From: Terriglobia bacterium
GTDB lineage: Bacteria > Acidobacteriota > Terriglobia > Bryobacterales > Bryobacteraceae
Assembly (NCBI GenBank): GCA_025350105.1
Contig: JANXYJ010000020.1
Span: forward strand, 1 to 44,111
Direction of reading: 5' to 3'
DNA length: 44,111 nucleotides
Shown here: in pieces, positions 15,924 to 24,280 of the stretch
How positions within the stretch are numbered: position 1 is the first letter of the stretch
How the letters are laid out: each line of letters begins with the position of its first letter
Notes under the pieces: model-generated
The model's database searches: none
Seen by the model: only the letters and a program-made list of their open reading frames with translations
What the model was told of the DNA's origin: nothing
Made by a program: the position numbers and the translations under genes

Positions 15924-18407
15924 ATGAAAATCACCAAACCACCCGTCTTCTTTACCCTGCTGATATTGTTTTCGCTCAGTGGTTGCGCCGCGCTCATCTA
16001 CGAAGTCGTTTGGTACCAACTCCTGCAGTTGGCCATCGGGTCAACCCAAGTTTCGCTTGGCATTCTACTCGCCACCTTTATGGGGGGCCTGGCCCTCGGC
16101 AGCTTCGTACTGCCGCGCGTGGCTTTGCATTCCCATCCGCTCAAACTCTATGCCACACTCGAGCTCGGCATCGGCGTTTGCGGCCTCATCGTGCTCACCG
16201 TGATGCCTTCCATCAGTCAGGCTTACTTCGCCGGTGCCCGCACGGGACTGCTCGGCATGCTCCTGCGCGGCTTCATCGCCGCCGCTTGCATGTTGCTGCC
16301 CACCGCGCTGATGGGCGCGTCGCTGCCCGCCATCGCCCGCTTCGTGAAGGCCACGCCCGCTGGCATCGCGTCACGTGACTTCGCGACACGTGACGTCACG
16401 ACAAACGACATGGCCACCTGGGGATGGCTCTATGCCGGCAACACTTTGGGCGCGGTCCTTGGTTGTCTCGCCGCTGGCTTCTGGCTGCTCCGCGTCTACG
16501 ATACCTCGATTGCCAATTACTTCGCCGTCGCCCTAAACTTCGCCGTTGCGGCGGGAAGTTATGTTCTGGCCCGCGCGACTCCGTTCGTAGCGCACTCAGC
16601 CGAGCCTGCCCAGAATCTCCCAGAAACCGAAAGCCCTTGGCCCATTTACCTCACCATCGCTATCTCCGGCGCTTGTGCCCTTGGGGCCGAGGTCATCTGG
16701 ACCCGCCTCCTCGGCATGCTGCTCGGCAACACGGTTTATGTTTTTGCGGTCATCCTGGCAGTGTTCCTGCTCGGTTTGGCCCTGGGTAGCGGCGGAGCGT
16801 CTTTGCTGCTAAGCCTGCACAAACTCCGCCCGCGTCATGCCCTTGCTTGGTCGCAAATTCTATTAACCTTCGCCATCGCCTGGACCGCCTACATGATCGT
16901 CGATTCCCTGCCCTATTGGCCCATCGACACGTTTCTCACCCGCAATCCCTGGCATACATTTCAACTGGATCTGGTCCGCTGCCTGTGGGCCTTGCTGCCG
17001 CCCGCGTTTTTATGGGGCGCCAGTATGCCCCTGGCCTGCGCCGCTGTTAGCAACCTCGACACCAACACCAATCAGGACGCCTCCCGCATCGTCGGTCATG
17101 TCTACGCCGCCAACACGATCGGCGCCATCATCGGAGCCCTCGGCACCAGCCTCATCCTCGTCCCCTGGATCGGCACCCAAAACTCCCAGCGCGTAATGTT
17201 GGTTCTCGCCGCCATCGCCGCGTTCTTCGCCTTTACAGTCAGCGGCAAAATGTTCAAGACATTTGCGTGGTCCAGCGTACCGATCAATACTCTTCTCGCC
17301 TGGGCCACCTTGCTGGTATCCACTGCGTTCTTAACTTGGAGCATTGACCCCGTCCCCGGCGCGCTCATCGCCTACGGCCGCCGCATGCCCGTTTACATCA
17401 ACAACTCCACCATCATCTATACCGCCGAGGGGCGCAACTCTTCGCTCGCCATCGGCCGCTACGCCGACGGCGCCACTGAAATTGACGTCAACGGTCACGT
17501 CGAAGCTACAACTGAGCCCTATGACATGAAACTCCAACGCATGGTCGGCCACCTGCCCGCTTTGCTCCATCCCAATCCGCGTTCGGTACTCGGCATCGGT
17601 TTCGGCGCGGGAGTATCCGCCGGCACCTTTACCCGCTATCCCACCATCCAGAACATTACCATCTGCGAAATCGAACCGCTGATTCCGCCTACTTCCACCC
17701 AATACTTCGGTCCACAGAACTACGAAGTCTTTCGCAATCCCAAAACCCACGTCCAGTTTGACGACGCCCGGCACTATCTGCTCACTACCCATGAAAAATT
17801 TGATGTCATTGCATCGGACCCGCTCGACGTCTTCGTCAAAGGCACTGCCGCGCTTTACACCCGCGAATACTTCGACGCCGTCAAACGCCACTTGAACCCC
17901 GGCGGCATCTTCACTCTTTACGTCCCGCTCTACGAAAGCGACATCGCCACCGTAAAAAGCGAAATGGCCACGTTCTTCGACGCCTTTCCCTATGCCACGA
18001 TTTGGGCCAACAATCAGAATGGCGCGGGTTACGACATGGTCTTCATGGGACAAATGACGCCGCTCACCATCAACATTGACCAGATGCAACAACGACTGAA
18101 TCGTCCCGACTACGCACCCGTGCTGGCTTCTTTACAGGAAATTCAGGTGTCTTCGGCGATCAGCTTGCTGGCTCCCTACACCGGCGGCAATGCCGACTTA
18201 GGCAAGTGGACCCAAGGCGCTGAAATCAATCGCGACCGCAATCTGAAACTCATGTACATGGCCGGTTGGGGCATCAACTCCAACATGGCCGATGGCATTT
18301 ATCGCTTGATCCTGCAATTCCGCAAACCGCCCACCATCTTCACCGGCACGCCCGCCACACTGGCTGCTTTGCAGGAAGCCATGCTGTCGGTTTCAGGAGG
18401 CCGCTAA
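15924..18407 (+). CDS. Membrane-fused spermidine-synthase-like protein
   Basis: An 827-residue protein from ATG 15924 (a GTG at 15897 would add nine residues). The N-terminal half has repeated long hydrophobic segments (from FFTLLILFSLSGCAALIYEV onwards, in two sets separated by a charged stretch near residues 225-240), consistent with a multi-pass membrane domain. The C-terminal third has a Rossmann methyltransferase/spermidine-synthase-type fold: VLGIGFGAGVSAGTF, ICEIEPLIP, FDDARHYLL, FDVIASDPLD, and YTREYFDAVKRHLNPGGIF. In true spermidine synthases this domain binds decarboxylated S-adenosylmethionine and putrescine. Here the polyamine-binding parts look unusual, so another aminopropyl- or methyl-transfer role, or a transport function, is open. 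Known membrane-fused members are called fused MFS/spermidine synthases. The gene follows the divergent SET gene. Confidence 0.87.
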   Translation: MKITKPPVFFTLLILFSLSGCAALIYEVVWYQLLQLAIGSTQVSLGILLATFMGGLALGSFVLPRVALHSHPLKLYATLELGIGVCGLIVLTVMPSISQAYFAGARTGLLGMLLRGFIAAACMLLPTALMGASLPAIARFVKATPAGIASRDFATRDVTTNDMATWGWLYAGNTLGAVLGCLAAGFWLLRVYDTSIANYFAVALNFAVAAGSYVLARATPFVAHSAEPAQNLPETESPWPIYLTIAISGACALGAEVIWTRLLGMLLGNTVYVFAVILAVFLLGLALGSGGASLLLSLHKLRPRHALAWSQILLTFAIAWTAYMIVDSLPYWPIDTFLTRNPWHTFQLDLVRCLWALLPPAFLWGASMPLACAAVSNLDTNTNQDASRIVGHVYAANTIGAIIGALGTSLILVPWIGTQNSQRVMLVLAAIAAFFAFTVSGKMFKTFAWSSVPINTLLAWATLLVSTAFLTWSIDPVPGALIAYGRRMPVYINNSTIIYTAEGRNSSLAIGRYADGATEIDVNGHVEATTEPYDMKLQRMVGHLPALLHPNPRSVLGIGFGAGVSAGTFTRYPTIQNITICEIEPLIPPTSTQYFGPQNYEVFRNPKTHVQFDDARHYLLTTHEKFDVIASDPLDVFVKGTAALYTREYFDAVKRHLNPGGIFTLYVPLYESDIATVKSEMATFFDAFPYATIWANNQNGAGYDMVFMGQMTPLTINIDQMQQRLNRPDYAPVLASLQEIQVSSAISLLAPYTGGNADLGKWTQGAEINRDRNLKLMYMAGWGINSNMADGIYRLILQFRKPPTIFTGTPATLAALQEAMLSVSGGR

Positions 18408-18437
18408 CAGCGCTCGCCTTACTGCGGCGCGGGCACC

Positions 18438-19373
18438 TTATTGGGGCGCAGGGAAAAAACCCGCCACTATCGGCACTGGAGCCAGCGGCCTGTTTCGCAG
18501 CCGTTCCTCGGCCTCAAACGCTAACACGCCTTGCACTGTAATTTCAAAACGATTGTTGTCGGCCCGATGGATCAGCTTGCTTTCCTTCAACAGCCAGAAG
18601 CTGAACTCCAAATGCTCCCGCGGAATCGCCAGCATCTCTTCAAAATCGCGGGAGCTCAGCGATGGCGCGTGCGCCTCCGTCATGCGCTTGGTGTACAGCA
18701 ATCGCAAAATGCCCTGCCGCTTGCGAATCTCCGCTTCCACCCCTTGCGACTCCTCAAATGTCTTGAACAATTGCACCCGGCCCTTGGCCTGGGTCGCCAA
18801 ACGGGCATCCAGCGCCGCCCTCTTTTCCGGATCCGACAGCGCCTCGTGCGCTTCCACCATCTGGCGAAACATTTCCGCATTTCCGGTTTCTTTGTTGTCC
18901 GGATGATAGCGTGACGCCATCACGTGAAATACCCGCCGGATCGTTTCGCCATCCGCGCTCCGGCTCAATTGCAAGATCTCGTAGTGATCGACCAGCGGCG
19001 CCTCCTCGCCTTCCGCCTCCGGTTGATTCGCACCGGACTTGCTCCCCATTCCAAACGCCAGCCCCGCCACAAATTTCCCCGGCGCAATTTCCGTGCACCA
19101 GCGCACCCTGCACGGTCCATTTAATTTTTGCCGCCCGGTGGCACTATCAATCTCCCCTGCCACGTTCACCGTCGCGCCCTGTTCCACCGGCCATTCCAGC
19201 TCCAGGCGAACCCCGTCGCTACTGCAGTCGATCAGCCGCGCGCACAGCCCTGCTCCCGTCTTCGCGCCCAAGTGAATCACCATATCCTTTTGGCTACCGA
19301 AAGCTCTGCGGCGCGGACGCGCCCGTTTTTCCGCTGTCTTATCCGTGGCCTTGTCGGTACTGGAACGCATCAT
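18438..19373 (-). CDS. PilZ-DnaJ fusion protein
   Basis: A 311-residue cytoplasmic protein. The N-terminal basic RARPRRRAFG (residues 17-26) and IDCSSDGVRLELEWP with the D/NxSxxG element around residues 49-54 are the cyclic-di-GMP-binding parts of a PilZ domain, which runs to about residue 108. After an acidic linker (GEEAPL), residues 129-188 form a J-domain with HYEILQLSRSA and the HPD triad at 157-159 (SRYHPDNKET), which stimulates DnaK/Hsp70 ATPase. Residues 190-311 are a helical, probably winged-helix-like region ending in a hydrophobic, proline-rich tail. PilZ binding plus a J-domain would link c-di-GMP to chaperone recruitment; the functional link is inference. The gene lies between two plus-strand genes on the minus strand. 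Confidence 0.87.
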   Translation of the reverse strand: MMRSSTDKATDKTAEKRARPRRRAFGSQKDMVIHLGAKTGAGLCARLIDCSSDGVRLELEWPVEQGATVNVAGEIDSATGRQKLNGPCRVRWCTEIAPGKFVAGLAFGMGSKSGANQPEAEGEEAPLVDHYEILQLSRSADGETIRRVFHVMASRYHPDNKETGNAEMFRQMVEAHEALSDPEKRAALDARLATQAKGRVQLFKTFEESQGVEAEIRKRQGILRLLYTKRMTEAHAPSLSSRDFEEMLAIPREHLEFSFWLLKESKLIHRADNNRFEITVQGVLAFEAEERLRNRPLAPVPIVAGFFPAPQ

Positions 19374-19463
19374 TCCCCTTTGCTCGTGTGCTGCCTACCT
19401 TATCGGTTTCTTGGGGGAATAACCTTAGGCCAGCCCGAACGCGGCTATCATGAAACTTCGCCC

Positions 19464-21083
19464 ATGCCACCATCCACAAATCGCTTCGACGCCATCATCG
19501 TCGGTGCCGGCCACAACGGACTGGTCACCGCCGCCTATCTCGGTAAGGCCGGCCTCCGTGTGCTGGTTCTTGAATCCCGTGAACTCGTTGGCGGCTGCGC
19601 GGTTACCGAAGAAATCTGGCCCGGCTATCGCGTCTCTACTGCATCTTATTTATCTAGCCTCATGCAGGAAAAGGTCGTCCGCGAACTCGAACTCGAACGC
19701 TTCGGCTACCACGTCGACGCCAAAGATCCTGCCTTCTTCTCGCCCTTTCCCTCCTCTGACAAGAGTGACGCCCGCCATCTCTTCATGTGGCAGAATCGCG
19801 CCAAAACTCTTGCCGAAATCGCCAAATTCTCCCAGCACGACGCCGAGTCCTATCCTCGCTACGAAGCCCACCTGGAGCGCCTCGCCATGGTCGCCGAGTC
19901 TCTTCTTCTCACCACTCCGCCCGAATTTCCTCCCGCCAGTATCGGCGACTTTTTCAACTATCTGAAACTGATGGGCAAAATGCGCGGCCTCTCGCGCACC
20001 GAAATCGTTGGCCTCGTCAAAATCTTCACCCAAAGCGCCGCCGATTTTCTCGACGATTGGTTTGAGTCCCCACAGATCAAAGTCACCCTCGCCACCGACG
20101 GCGTCATCGGAGCCAATGGCGGACCCCGTTCCCCCGGCACCGCCTACATTCTTCTCCACCACTGCATGGGTGGAGTCAACGGCCATCGCGGCTTGTGGGG
20201 CTTCGTGCGCGGCGGCATGGGGGCCGTCTCCAACGCCATCGCCGATTCCGCCCGCTCCGTCGGTGTCGAAATCCGCACCAATTCGCCCGTCAACCAAATT
20301 TCGGCAAGGAATGAGAGTAACGACGCGCGTGCCACAGGTGTTGTCCTCACCAACGGCGACGAGTTGCATGCGCCCATCATCATCAGTAATCTGGACCCGC
20401 AACGAACATTCCTGAAAATGCTCGACGCCAAACATCTCCCCGAAGATTTCCTCGCGGGCATCCGCCGCTACCGCACTGAAGGCACGTCGTTGAAGATGAA
20501 TCTCGCCCTCAGTGGCCTCCCTGAATTCACGGCCTACCCCGGCTCGCCCGGCCCCCAGCACCGGGCCACCATGCACATCTGCCCCTCCATCGAATACGTC
20601 GAGCGCGCCTGGGATGACGCCAAGTACGGCCGCCCGTCACATTCCCCGCTCATCGAGATGACCATCCCCACCATGTACGACCCCTCGCTCGCCCCGCCCG
20701 GCCGGCACATCATGGGCATTTTTTTGCAATACGCCCCTTACACATTAAAAGACACCACCTGGGACGCCCAGCGCGAACCCTACGCCGACCGCATCATCGA
20801 AGTGATCGCCGAATACTGCCCCAACATCCGCGACATCATCGTCGAGCGCCAAACCCTGACCCCGCTGGACCTCGAACGCCGCTTCGGCCTCACCGGTGGC
20901 AACATCTTCCACGGTGAAATGTCCCTCGACCAGATGTTCGTCATGCGCCCCCTCGCCGGTTGGGCCAAGTATCGAACGCCCATCAAAAACCTGTATTTAT
21001 GCGGCTCCGGAACCCACCCCGGAGGCGGAGTCATGGGAGCCCCCGGCCACAACGCCGCGCGGGAAATTTTGCAGGATCGATAG
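19464..21083 (+). CDS. PYROXD2-like FAD-dependent oxidoreductase (phytoene-desaturase superfamily)
   Basis: A 539-residue flavoprotein beginning MPPSTNRFDAIIVGAGHNGL, a Rossmann GxGxxG FAD-binding site at residues 14-19, with VLVLESRELVGGCAVTEEIW next. The C-terminus has LYLCGSGTHPGGGVMGAPGHNAARE, a signature of the phytoene desaturase/PYROXD2-like group. The open frame extends upstream to 19128, but that stretch overlaps the opposite PilZ-DnaJ gene and lacks family residues, so ATG 19464 is chosen. Members oxidise or isomerise carotenoids and other lipophilic substrates; PYROXD2 relatives have no settled reaction, so the substrate is unknown. Here it is a single gene with no carotenoid cluster near it. 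Confidence 0.9.
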   Translation: MPPSTNRFDAIIVGAGHNGLVTAAYLGKAGLRVLVLESRELVGGCAVTEEIWPGYRVSTASYLSSLMQEKVVRELELERFGYHVDAKDPAFFSPFPSSDKSDARHLFMWQNRAKTLAEIAKFSQHDAESYPRYEAHLERLAMVAESLLLTTPPEFPPASIGDFFNYLKLMGKMRGLSRTEIVGLVKIFTQSAADFLDDWFESPQIKVTLATDGVIGANGGPRSPGTAYILLHHCMGGVNGHRGLWGFVRGGMGAVSNAIADSARSVGVEIRTNSPVNQISARNESNDARATGVVLTNGDELHAPIIISNLDPQRTFLKMLDAKHLPEDFLAGIRRYRTEGTSLKMNLALSGLPEFTAYPGSPGPQHRATMHICPSIEYVERAWDDAKYGRPSHSPLIEMTIPTMYDPSLAPPGRHIMGIFLQYAPYTLKDTTWDAQREPYADRIIEVIAEYCPNIRDIIVERQTLTPLDLERRFGLTGGNIFHGEMSLDQMFVMRPLAGWAKYRTPIKNLYLCGSGTHPGGGVMGAPGHNAAREILQDR

Positions 21084-21154
21084 GCGGAAGAAACAAGCAT
21101 CGGCCTAAATTGCTTTTAGGAACAATGACTTACCGCATACACGACCGAATCGAC

Positions 21155-21183
21155 CTGACAAGACCATAATGGTCTGATATACT
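21155..21183 (+). promoter_or_regulatory. isc operon promoter with palindromic operator
   Basis: CTGACA (-35, 21155-21160), a 17-base spacer and TATACT (-10, 21178-21183) make a good sigma-70-type promoter. The spacer opens with a perfect palindrome AGACCATAATGGTCT (21161-21175, 7-bp arms around a central A). A repressor bound there would directly exclude RNA polymerase. The first gene downstream is an Rrf2-type regulator, so it is the natural candidate to bind here and repress its own operon, as IscR does in E. coli. Confidence 0.72.
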
Positions 21184-21191
21184 TACCCTGG

Positions 21192-21212
21192 ATGTTGAAG
21201 CTGGCATGTTAA
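21192..21212 (+). other. Possible six-codon leader ORF overlapping the Rrf2 start
   Basis: ATG TTG AAG CTG GCA TGT TAA encodes M-L-K-L-A-C. It starts about two bases after the likely transcription start and its stop overlaps the ATG of the regulator gene by a shifted frame. The first four codons repeat, as synonyms, the M-L-K-L start of the regulator (ATGTTGAAGCTG and ATGTTAAAGCTA), so it may be a small duplication with no function. Confidence 0.3.
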
Positions 21213-21724
21213 AGCTAACCAAGAAAGCGGACTATGGGCTGATCGCACTGCGGCATTTAGCCGTGGCGTCTGGTCAGATCAAAACGAGTGCGTCCGCCAA
21301 GGACATCGCTGAAGCTTATGCGATCCCCCTACCTCTGCTTTCGAAGATTCTGCAGAAATTGGCCAAAGGCGGGCTGCTGATTTCCGAACAAGGGACCAAT
21401 GGCGGGTATCGGCTATCGCGCGCGGCGAAGGACATCAGCACGCTAGAGGTGATCCGAACTATCGACGGGCCAATCATTCTCACGAAGTGCTTCACCGATC
21501 ATCCGGGTTGCGATCAAAGCGCGTTGTGCCCGGTGCGAGAACCGCTGCGGAAAGTGCACGAGGGCATTTTGGGGCTGCTTCGGAATATTTCCGTCGCCGA
21601 TTTGGCCAGCGATGACATGCAAGTGAACGCGAGGGTTCCAGGCAGTATGGTTTCCAGCATCCGTCCTGCACTTGCGAACATCCAACCGAATGCTGCAGAT
21701 ATTCTGACGGGACAAACTAGATGA
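21206..21724 (+). CDS. Rrf2 family regulator of Fe-S assembly, IscR-like
   Basis: A 172-residue Rrf2 winged-helix protein. The N-terminus [17 protein letters not shown] and residues about 32-72 ([19 protein letters not shown], then the wing [12 protein letters not shown]) form the DNA-binding domain. Three cysteines C95, C102 and C108 in a [16 protein letters not shown] stretch match the cluster-binding loop of IscR (C92, C98, C104 in E. coli), so a [2Fe-2S] cluster is probable. It heads the isc operon and ends with a four-base ATGA overlap with iscS. The upstream palindrome is the likely operator. It differs enough from E. coli IscR that calling it iscR would be a stretch, but the role is clear. 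Confidence 0.92.
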   Translation: MLKLTKKADYGLIALRHLAVASGQIKTSASAKDIAEAYAIPLPLLSKILQKLAKGGLLISEQGTNGGYRLSRAAKDISTLEVIRTIDGPIILTKCFTDHPGCDQSALCPVREPLRKVHEGILGLLRNISVADLASDDMQVNARVPGSMVSSIRPALANIQPNAADILTGQTR

Positions 21725-22935
21725 AACTGCCAATTTACATGGACAATCACGCCACCTCGCCGGTAGATCCGCGGGTGTTTCAGGCGATGACGCCGTACCT
21801 GACCAATATTTTTGGTAACGCGGCCAGCCGCAATCATAGCTTCGGGTGGCAGGCGGAAGAAGCCGTCGAAAAAGCGCGTAAGCAAGTGGCCAACCTGATT
21901 GGTGCGACGTCGAAAGAAATCGTTTTCACCAGCGGAGCAACGGAATCGAACAATTTGGCGCTGAAGGGCGTGGCCGAAATGTATGCCGAAAAGGGCAACC
22001 ACATCATCACGGCGGCCACCGAGCACAAAGCGATTCTGGACACCTGCAAGCGTCTGGAGAAGCACGGCGTGCGCGTGACGTATTTGCCGGTGGAACAAAA
22101 CGGTTTGGTAGATCTGGACAAGCTGCGCATGGCCATCACGGACAAAACGATTTTGATCAGCATCATGCACGCCAACAATGAAATCGGCGTGGTGCAGCCG
22201 ATTCGCGAGATCGGCAAGATTGCCAGAGAACGCGGCGTGCTGCTGCACACGGACGGAACCCAGGCTGCTGGTAAAATTCCGGTGAACGTGCTGGAAGACA
22301 ACATTGACCTGATGTCGATCAGCGCGCATAAAATGTACGGACCGAAAGGCGTGGGCGCGCTGTATGTTCGCCGGCGAAATCCGCGGGTGCAATTGACGGC
22401 ACAGATGGATGGCGGCGGGCACGAACGCGGGATGCGATCGGGAACGCTGAACATTCCTGGCATTGTTGGCCTTGGCGAAGCCTGTGCGATTGCGCAAGCC
22501 GAGATGCCGGCGGAAGCGAAACGCATGGCGTTCCTGCGCGACAAACTGAAAGACCGGCTGATGTCTTCGCTCGACGAAGTGTATATCAACGGCACGATGG
22601 AGCACCGCCTGCCGAACAACCTGAACATCAGTTTTGCGTATGTGGAAGGCGAAAGCCTGCTGATGGGCATTAACGACATTGCAGTGTCCAGCGGATCGGC
22701 GTGCACCTCGGCGACGCTTGAGCCGAGTTATGTTCTGAAGGCTTTGGGCGCGGGCGACGATCTGGCCCACTCATCGATTCGGTTCGGTTTAGGCCGTTTC
22801 AATACAGAAGAAGAAGTGGACTACGTGGCCGGCAAAGTGATTGAAGTGGTGAAAAAGCTGCGCGAGCTTTCGCCGCTGTACGAAATGTTCAAAGAAGGCA
22901 TTGATTTAAGCAAAGTCCAATGGACGGCGCACTAA
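21721..22935 (+). CDS. iscS: Cysteine desulfurase IscS
   Basis: A 404-residue class V aminotransferase that frees sulfur from cysteine as an enzyme persulfide, giving it to IscU for Fe-S cluster building and to other sulfur pathways. Seen: [11 protein letters not shown] at the N-terminus, [10 protein letters not shown], the PLP lysine in [11 protein letters not shown] (K204), and the active-site cysteine in [17 protein letters not shown] (C328, identical in numbering to E. coli IscS). The [15 protein letters not shown] motif is typical. The ATG overlaps the regulator stop (ATGA), and iscU follows after 39 bases. Confidence 0.97.
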   Translation: MKLPIYMDNHATSPVDPRVFQAMTPYLTNIFGNAASRNHSFGWQAEEAVEKARKQVANLIGATSKEIVFTSGATESNNLALKGVAEMYAEKGNHIITAATEHKAILDTCKRLEKHGVRVTYLPVEQNGLVDLDKLRMAITDKTILISIMHANNEIGVVQPIREIGKIARERGVLLHTDGTQAAGKIPVNVLEDNIDLMSISAHKMYGPKGVGALYVRRRNPRVQLTAQMDGGGHERGMRSGTLNIPGIVGLGEACAIAQAEMPAEAKRMAFLRDKLKDRLMSSLDEVYINGTMEHRLPNNLNISFAYVEGESLLMGINDIAVSSGSACTSATLEPSYVLKALGAGDDLAHSSIRFGLGRFNTEEEVDYVAGKVIEVVKKLRELSPLYEMFKEGIDLSKVQWTAH

Positions 22936-22974
22936 ACGATTTTCGGTAAAGACGCAAAACTAAGGAGTCTACCC

Positions 22975-23388
22975 ATGGCATATTCCGACAAAGTGATCGA
23001 TCATTACGACCATCCGCGCAATGTGGGATCGCTCGATAAAAGTGACCCGAATGTGGGCACGGGCATGGTGGGCGCGCCGGAATGCGGCGACGTCATGAAA
23101 CTGCAAGTGAAGGTGAATCCGGAAACCGGCGTCATTGAAGACGCCAAGTTCAAGACCTTCGGCTGCGGCAGCGCGATTGCCAGTTCCTCGCTGGCAACCG
23201 AATGGCTGCGCGGCAAAACGGTGGACGAAGCGCTGGCCATCAAGAACACGGACATCGTCAATGAGCTGAGTCTGCCGCCGGTGAAGATTCACTGCTCGGT
23301 TTTAGCGGAAGATGCGATTAAAGCGGCCATCAACGATTATCGCGCCAAAGTGGCCAAGACCACGCCAGTGGCTGCGGTAACAGCCTAA
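22975..23388 (+). CDS. iscU: Fe-S cluster scaffold IscU
   Basis: A 137-residue scaffold protein on which IscS sulfur and iron are joined into a [2Fe-2S] cluster, then handed on with help from HscA and HscB. The ligand residues are in place: C37 in PECGD with D39, C64 in FGCGSAIASSS, H106 and C107 in IHCSVLAEDA. The HscA-recognition peptide LPPVK is at residues 100-104. An AAGGAG-like site (CTAAGGAGTCTACCC) is a good Shine-Dalgarno before the ATG. It is the second gene in the isc order, as in other bacteria. Confidence 0.97.
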   Translation: MAYSDKVIDHYDHPRNVGSLDKSDPNVGTGMVGAPECGDVMKLQVKVNPETGVIEDAKFKTFGCGSAIASSSLATEWLRGKTVDEALAIKNTDIVNELSLPPVKIHCSVLAEDAIKAAINDYRAKVAKTTPVAAVTA

Positions 23389-23406
23389 GTTTCATTGAGA
23401 AAAGAC

Positions 23407-23733
23407 ATGGTCACCGTCACTCCCAAAGCCGTGGATAAGATTCGCCAGGCCTTCCAGAAAGAAGGCGTGTCGGGTGGCGGCGGTCTGCGCCTGGGCGTAT
23501 TGGGTGGGGGCTGTTCAGGACTGAGCTATCAATTTAAGTTTGACCCGAAGCCCCGCGCGACGGATCAAGTTCTTACCTACGGCGACGTACAGGTATTCAT
23601 CGACCCTAAAAGCCTGGTGTTTCTGGACGGCATGACGCTGGATTGGAAAGACTCACTGATGCAATCGGGCTTTGTATTTGACAATCCGCATGCGAAGAAG
23701 AGTTGCGGTTGCGGGACGTCATTCTCGGCCTAA
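23407..23733 (+). CDS. iscA: A-type Fe-S carrier IscA
   Basis: A 108-residue A-type carrier that accepts clusters or iron from IscU and passes them to apo-proteins. Cysteines are at C36 (VLGGGCSGLSYQF) and in the C-terminal SCGCG pair (C100, C102), the family's three ligand cysteines. The frame opens at a TTG 23395, but ATG 23407 with GAGAAAAGA just upstream is the better start. It lies 18 bases after iscU and before hscB. Confidence 0.95.
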   Translation: MVTVTPKAVDKIRQAFQKEGVSGGGGLRLGVLGGGCSGLSYQFKFDPKPRATDQVLTYGDVQVFIDPKSLVFLDGMTLDWKDSLMQSGFVFDNPHAKKSCGCGTSFSA

Positions 23734-23749
23734 GGCAGTCGTTTTTGAA

Positions 23750-24280
23750 ATGAACTATTACGAAGCGTTGGGCTTGCAAACGAAGCTGACGCTGGATGCA
23801 GATGATCTAAAAAAGCGCTACTACGAGCGTAGCCGCCAATGGCATCCGGATAAGTTCAGCCGTGCCAACGCCGATGAACAACAAAAGGCCCTGGACACCA
23901 CTGCGCTGCTGAACGACGCTTACCGCACGCTGCGAGATCCGGTGGCACGCGCTGAATACGTCCTGGAAGAGCGGAAGATACATCCTGCGAAGACTCCCCC
24001 GCCGGAGTTGTTGGAAGAAGTGTTCGAGTTGAACATGGCGCTGGAGGAGTTGCGTGAAGGCGATCAATCCGTGCGGCCACAGCTAGAAAACACCAAACAC
24101 AAGTTCGCGCATATGTTAGACGAAATCGATCATGGAATCGCGGTAATGTCCAGCCTTTATGATCGGAGCCATGATGAGTCTTTACTGCACGCCATTCGCA
24201 GCGTGCTGGACCGGCGGCGCTACGTTTCAAACCTCATGCGGGATGTGAATAAGGAATTGAATGTCGACCTTTCAAATTGA
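23750..24280 (+). CDS. hscB: Co-chaperone HscB
   Basis: A 176-residue J-type co-chaperone for the Fe-S system. The N-terminal J-domain has WHPDKF (residues 31-36), which stimulates HscA, and the C-terminal helical domain (from about residue 85; [24 protein letters not shown]) binds IscU. The open frame begins at 23672 but overlaps isc[10 protein letters not shown] at 23750 is the family-like start. Its 3' end overlaps hscA by 20 bases, implying translational coupling. Confidence 0.95.
   Translation: MNYYEALGLQTKLTLDADDLKKRYYERSRQWHPDKFSRANADEQQKALDTTALLNDAYRTLRDPVARAEYVLEERKIHPAKTPPPELLEEVFELNMALEELREGDQSVRPQLENTKHKFAHMLDEIDHGIAVMSSLYDRSHDESLLHAIRSVLDRRRYVSNLMRDVNKELNVDLSN

Noticed and set aside
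16368-16405. Repeated CACGTGAC-like motifs
   Set aside because: They lie inside the coding sequence of the spermidine-synthase-like gene and encode a small near-repeat (RDFATRDVTT); no independent reason for a binding site.
19128-19463. Longer N-terminus for the PYROXD2-like gene
   Set aside because: The extra 112 residues overlap the opposite PilZ-DnaJ gene and look like shadow translation; the FAD-binding motif starts just after ATG 19464.
21514-22770. 418-codon open frame antisense to iscS
   Set aside because: iscS is intact and certain; the antisense product is His/Arg/Val-rich with no domain.
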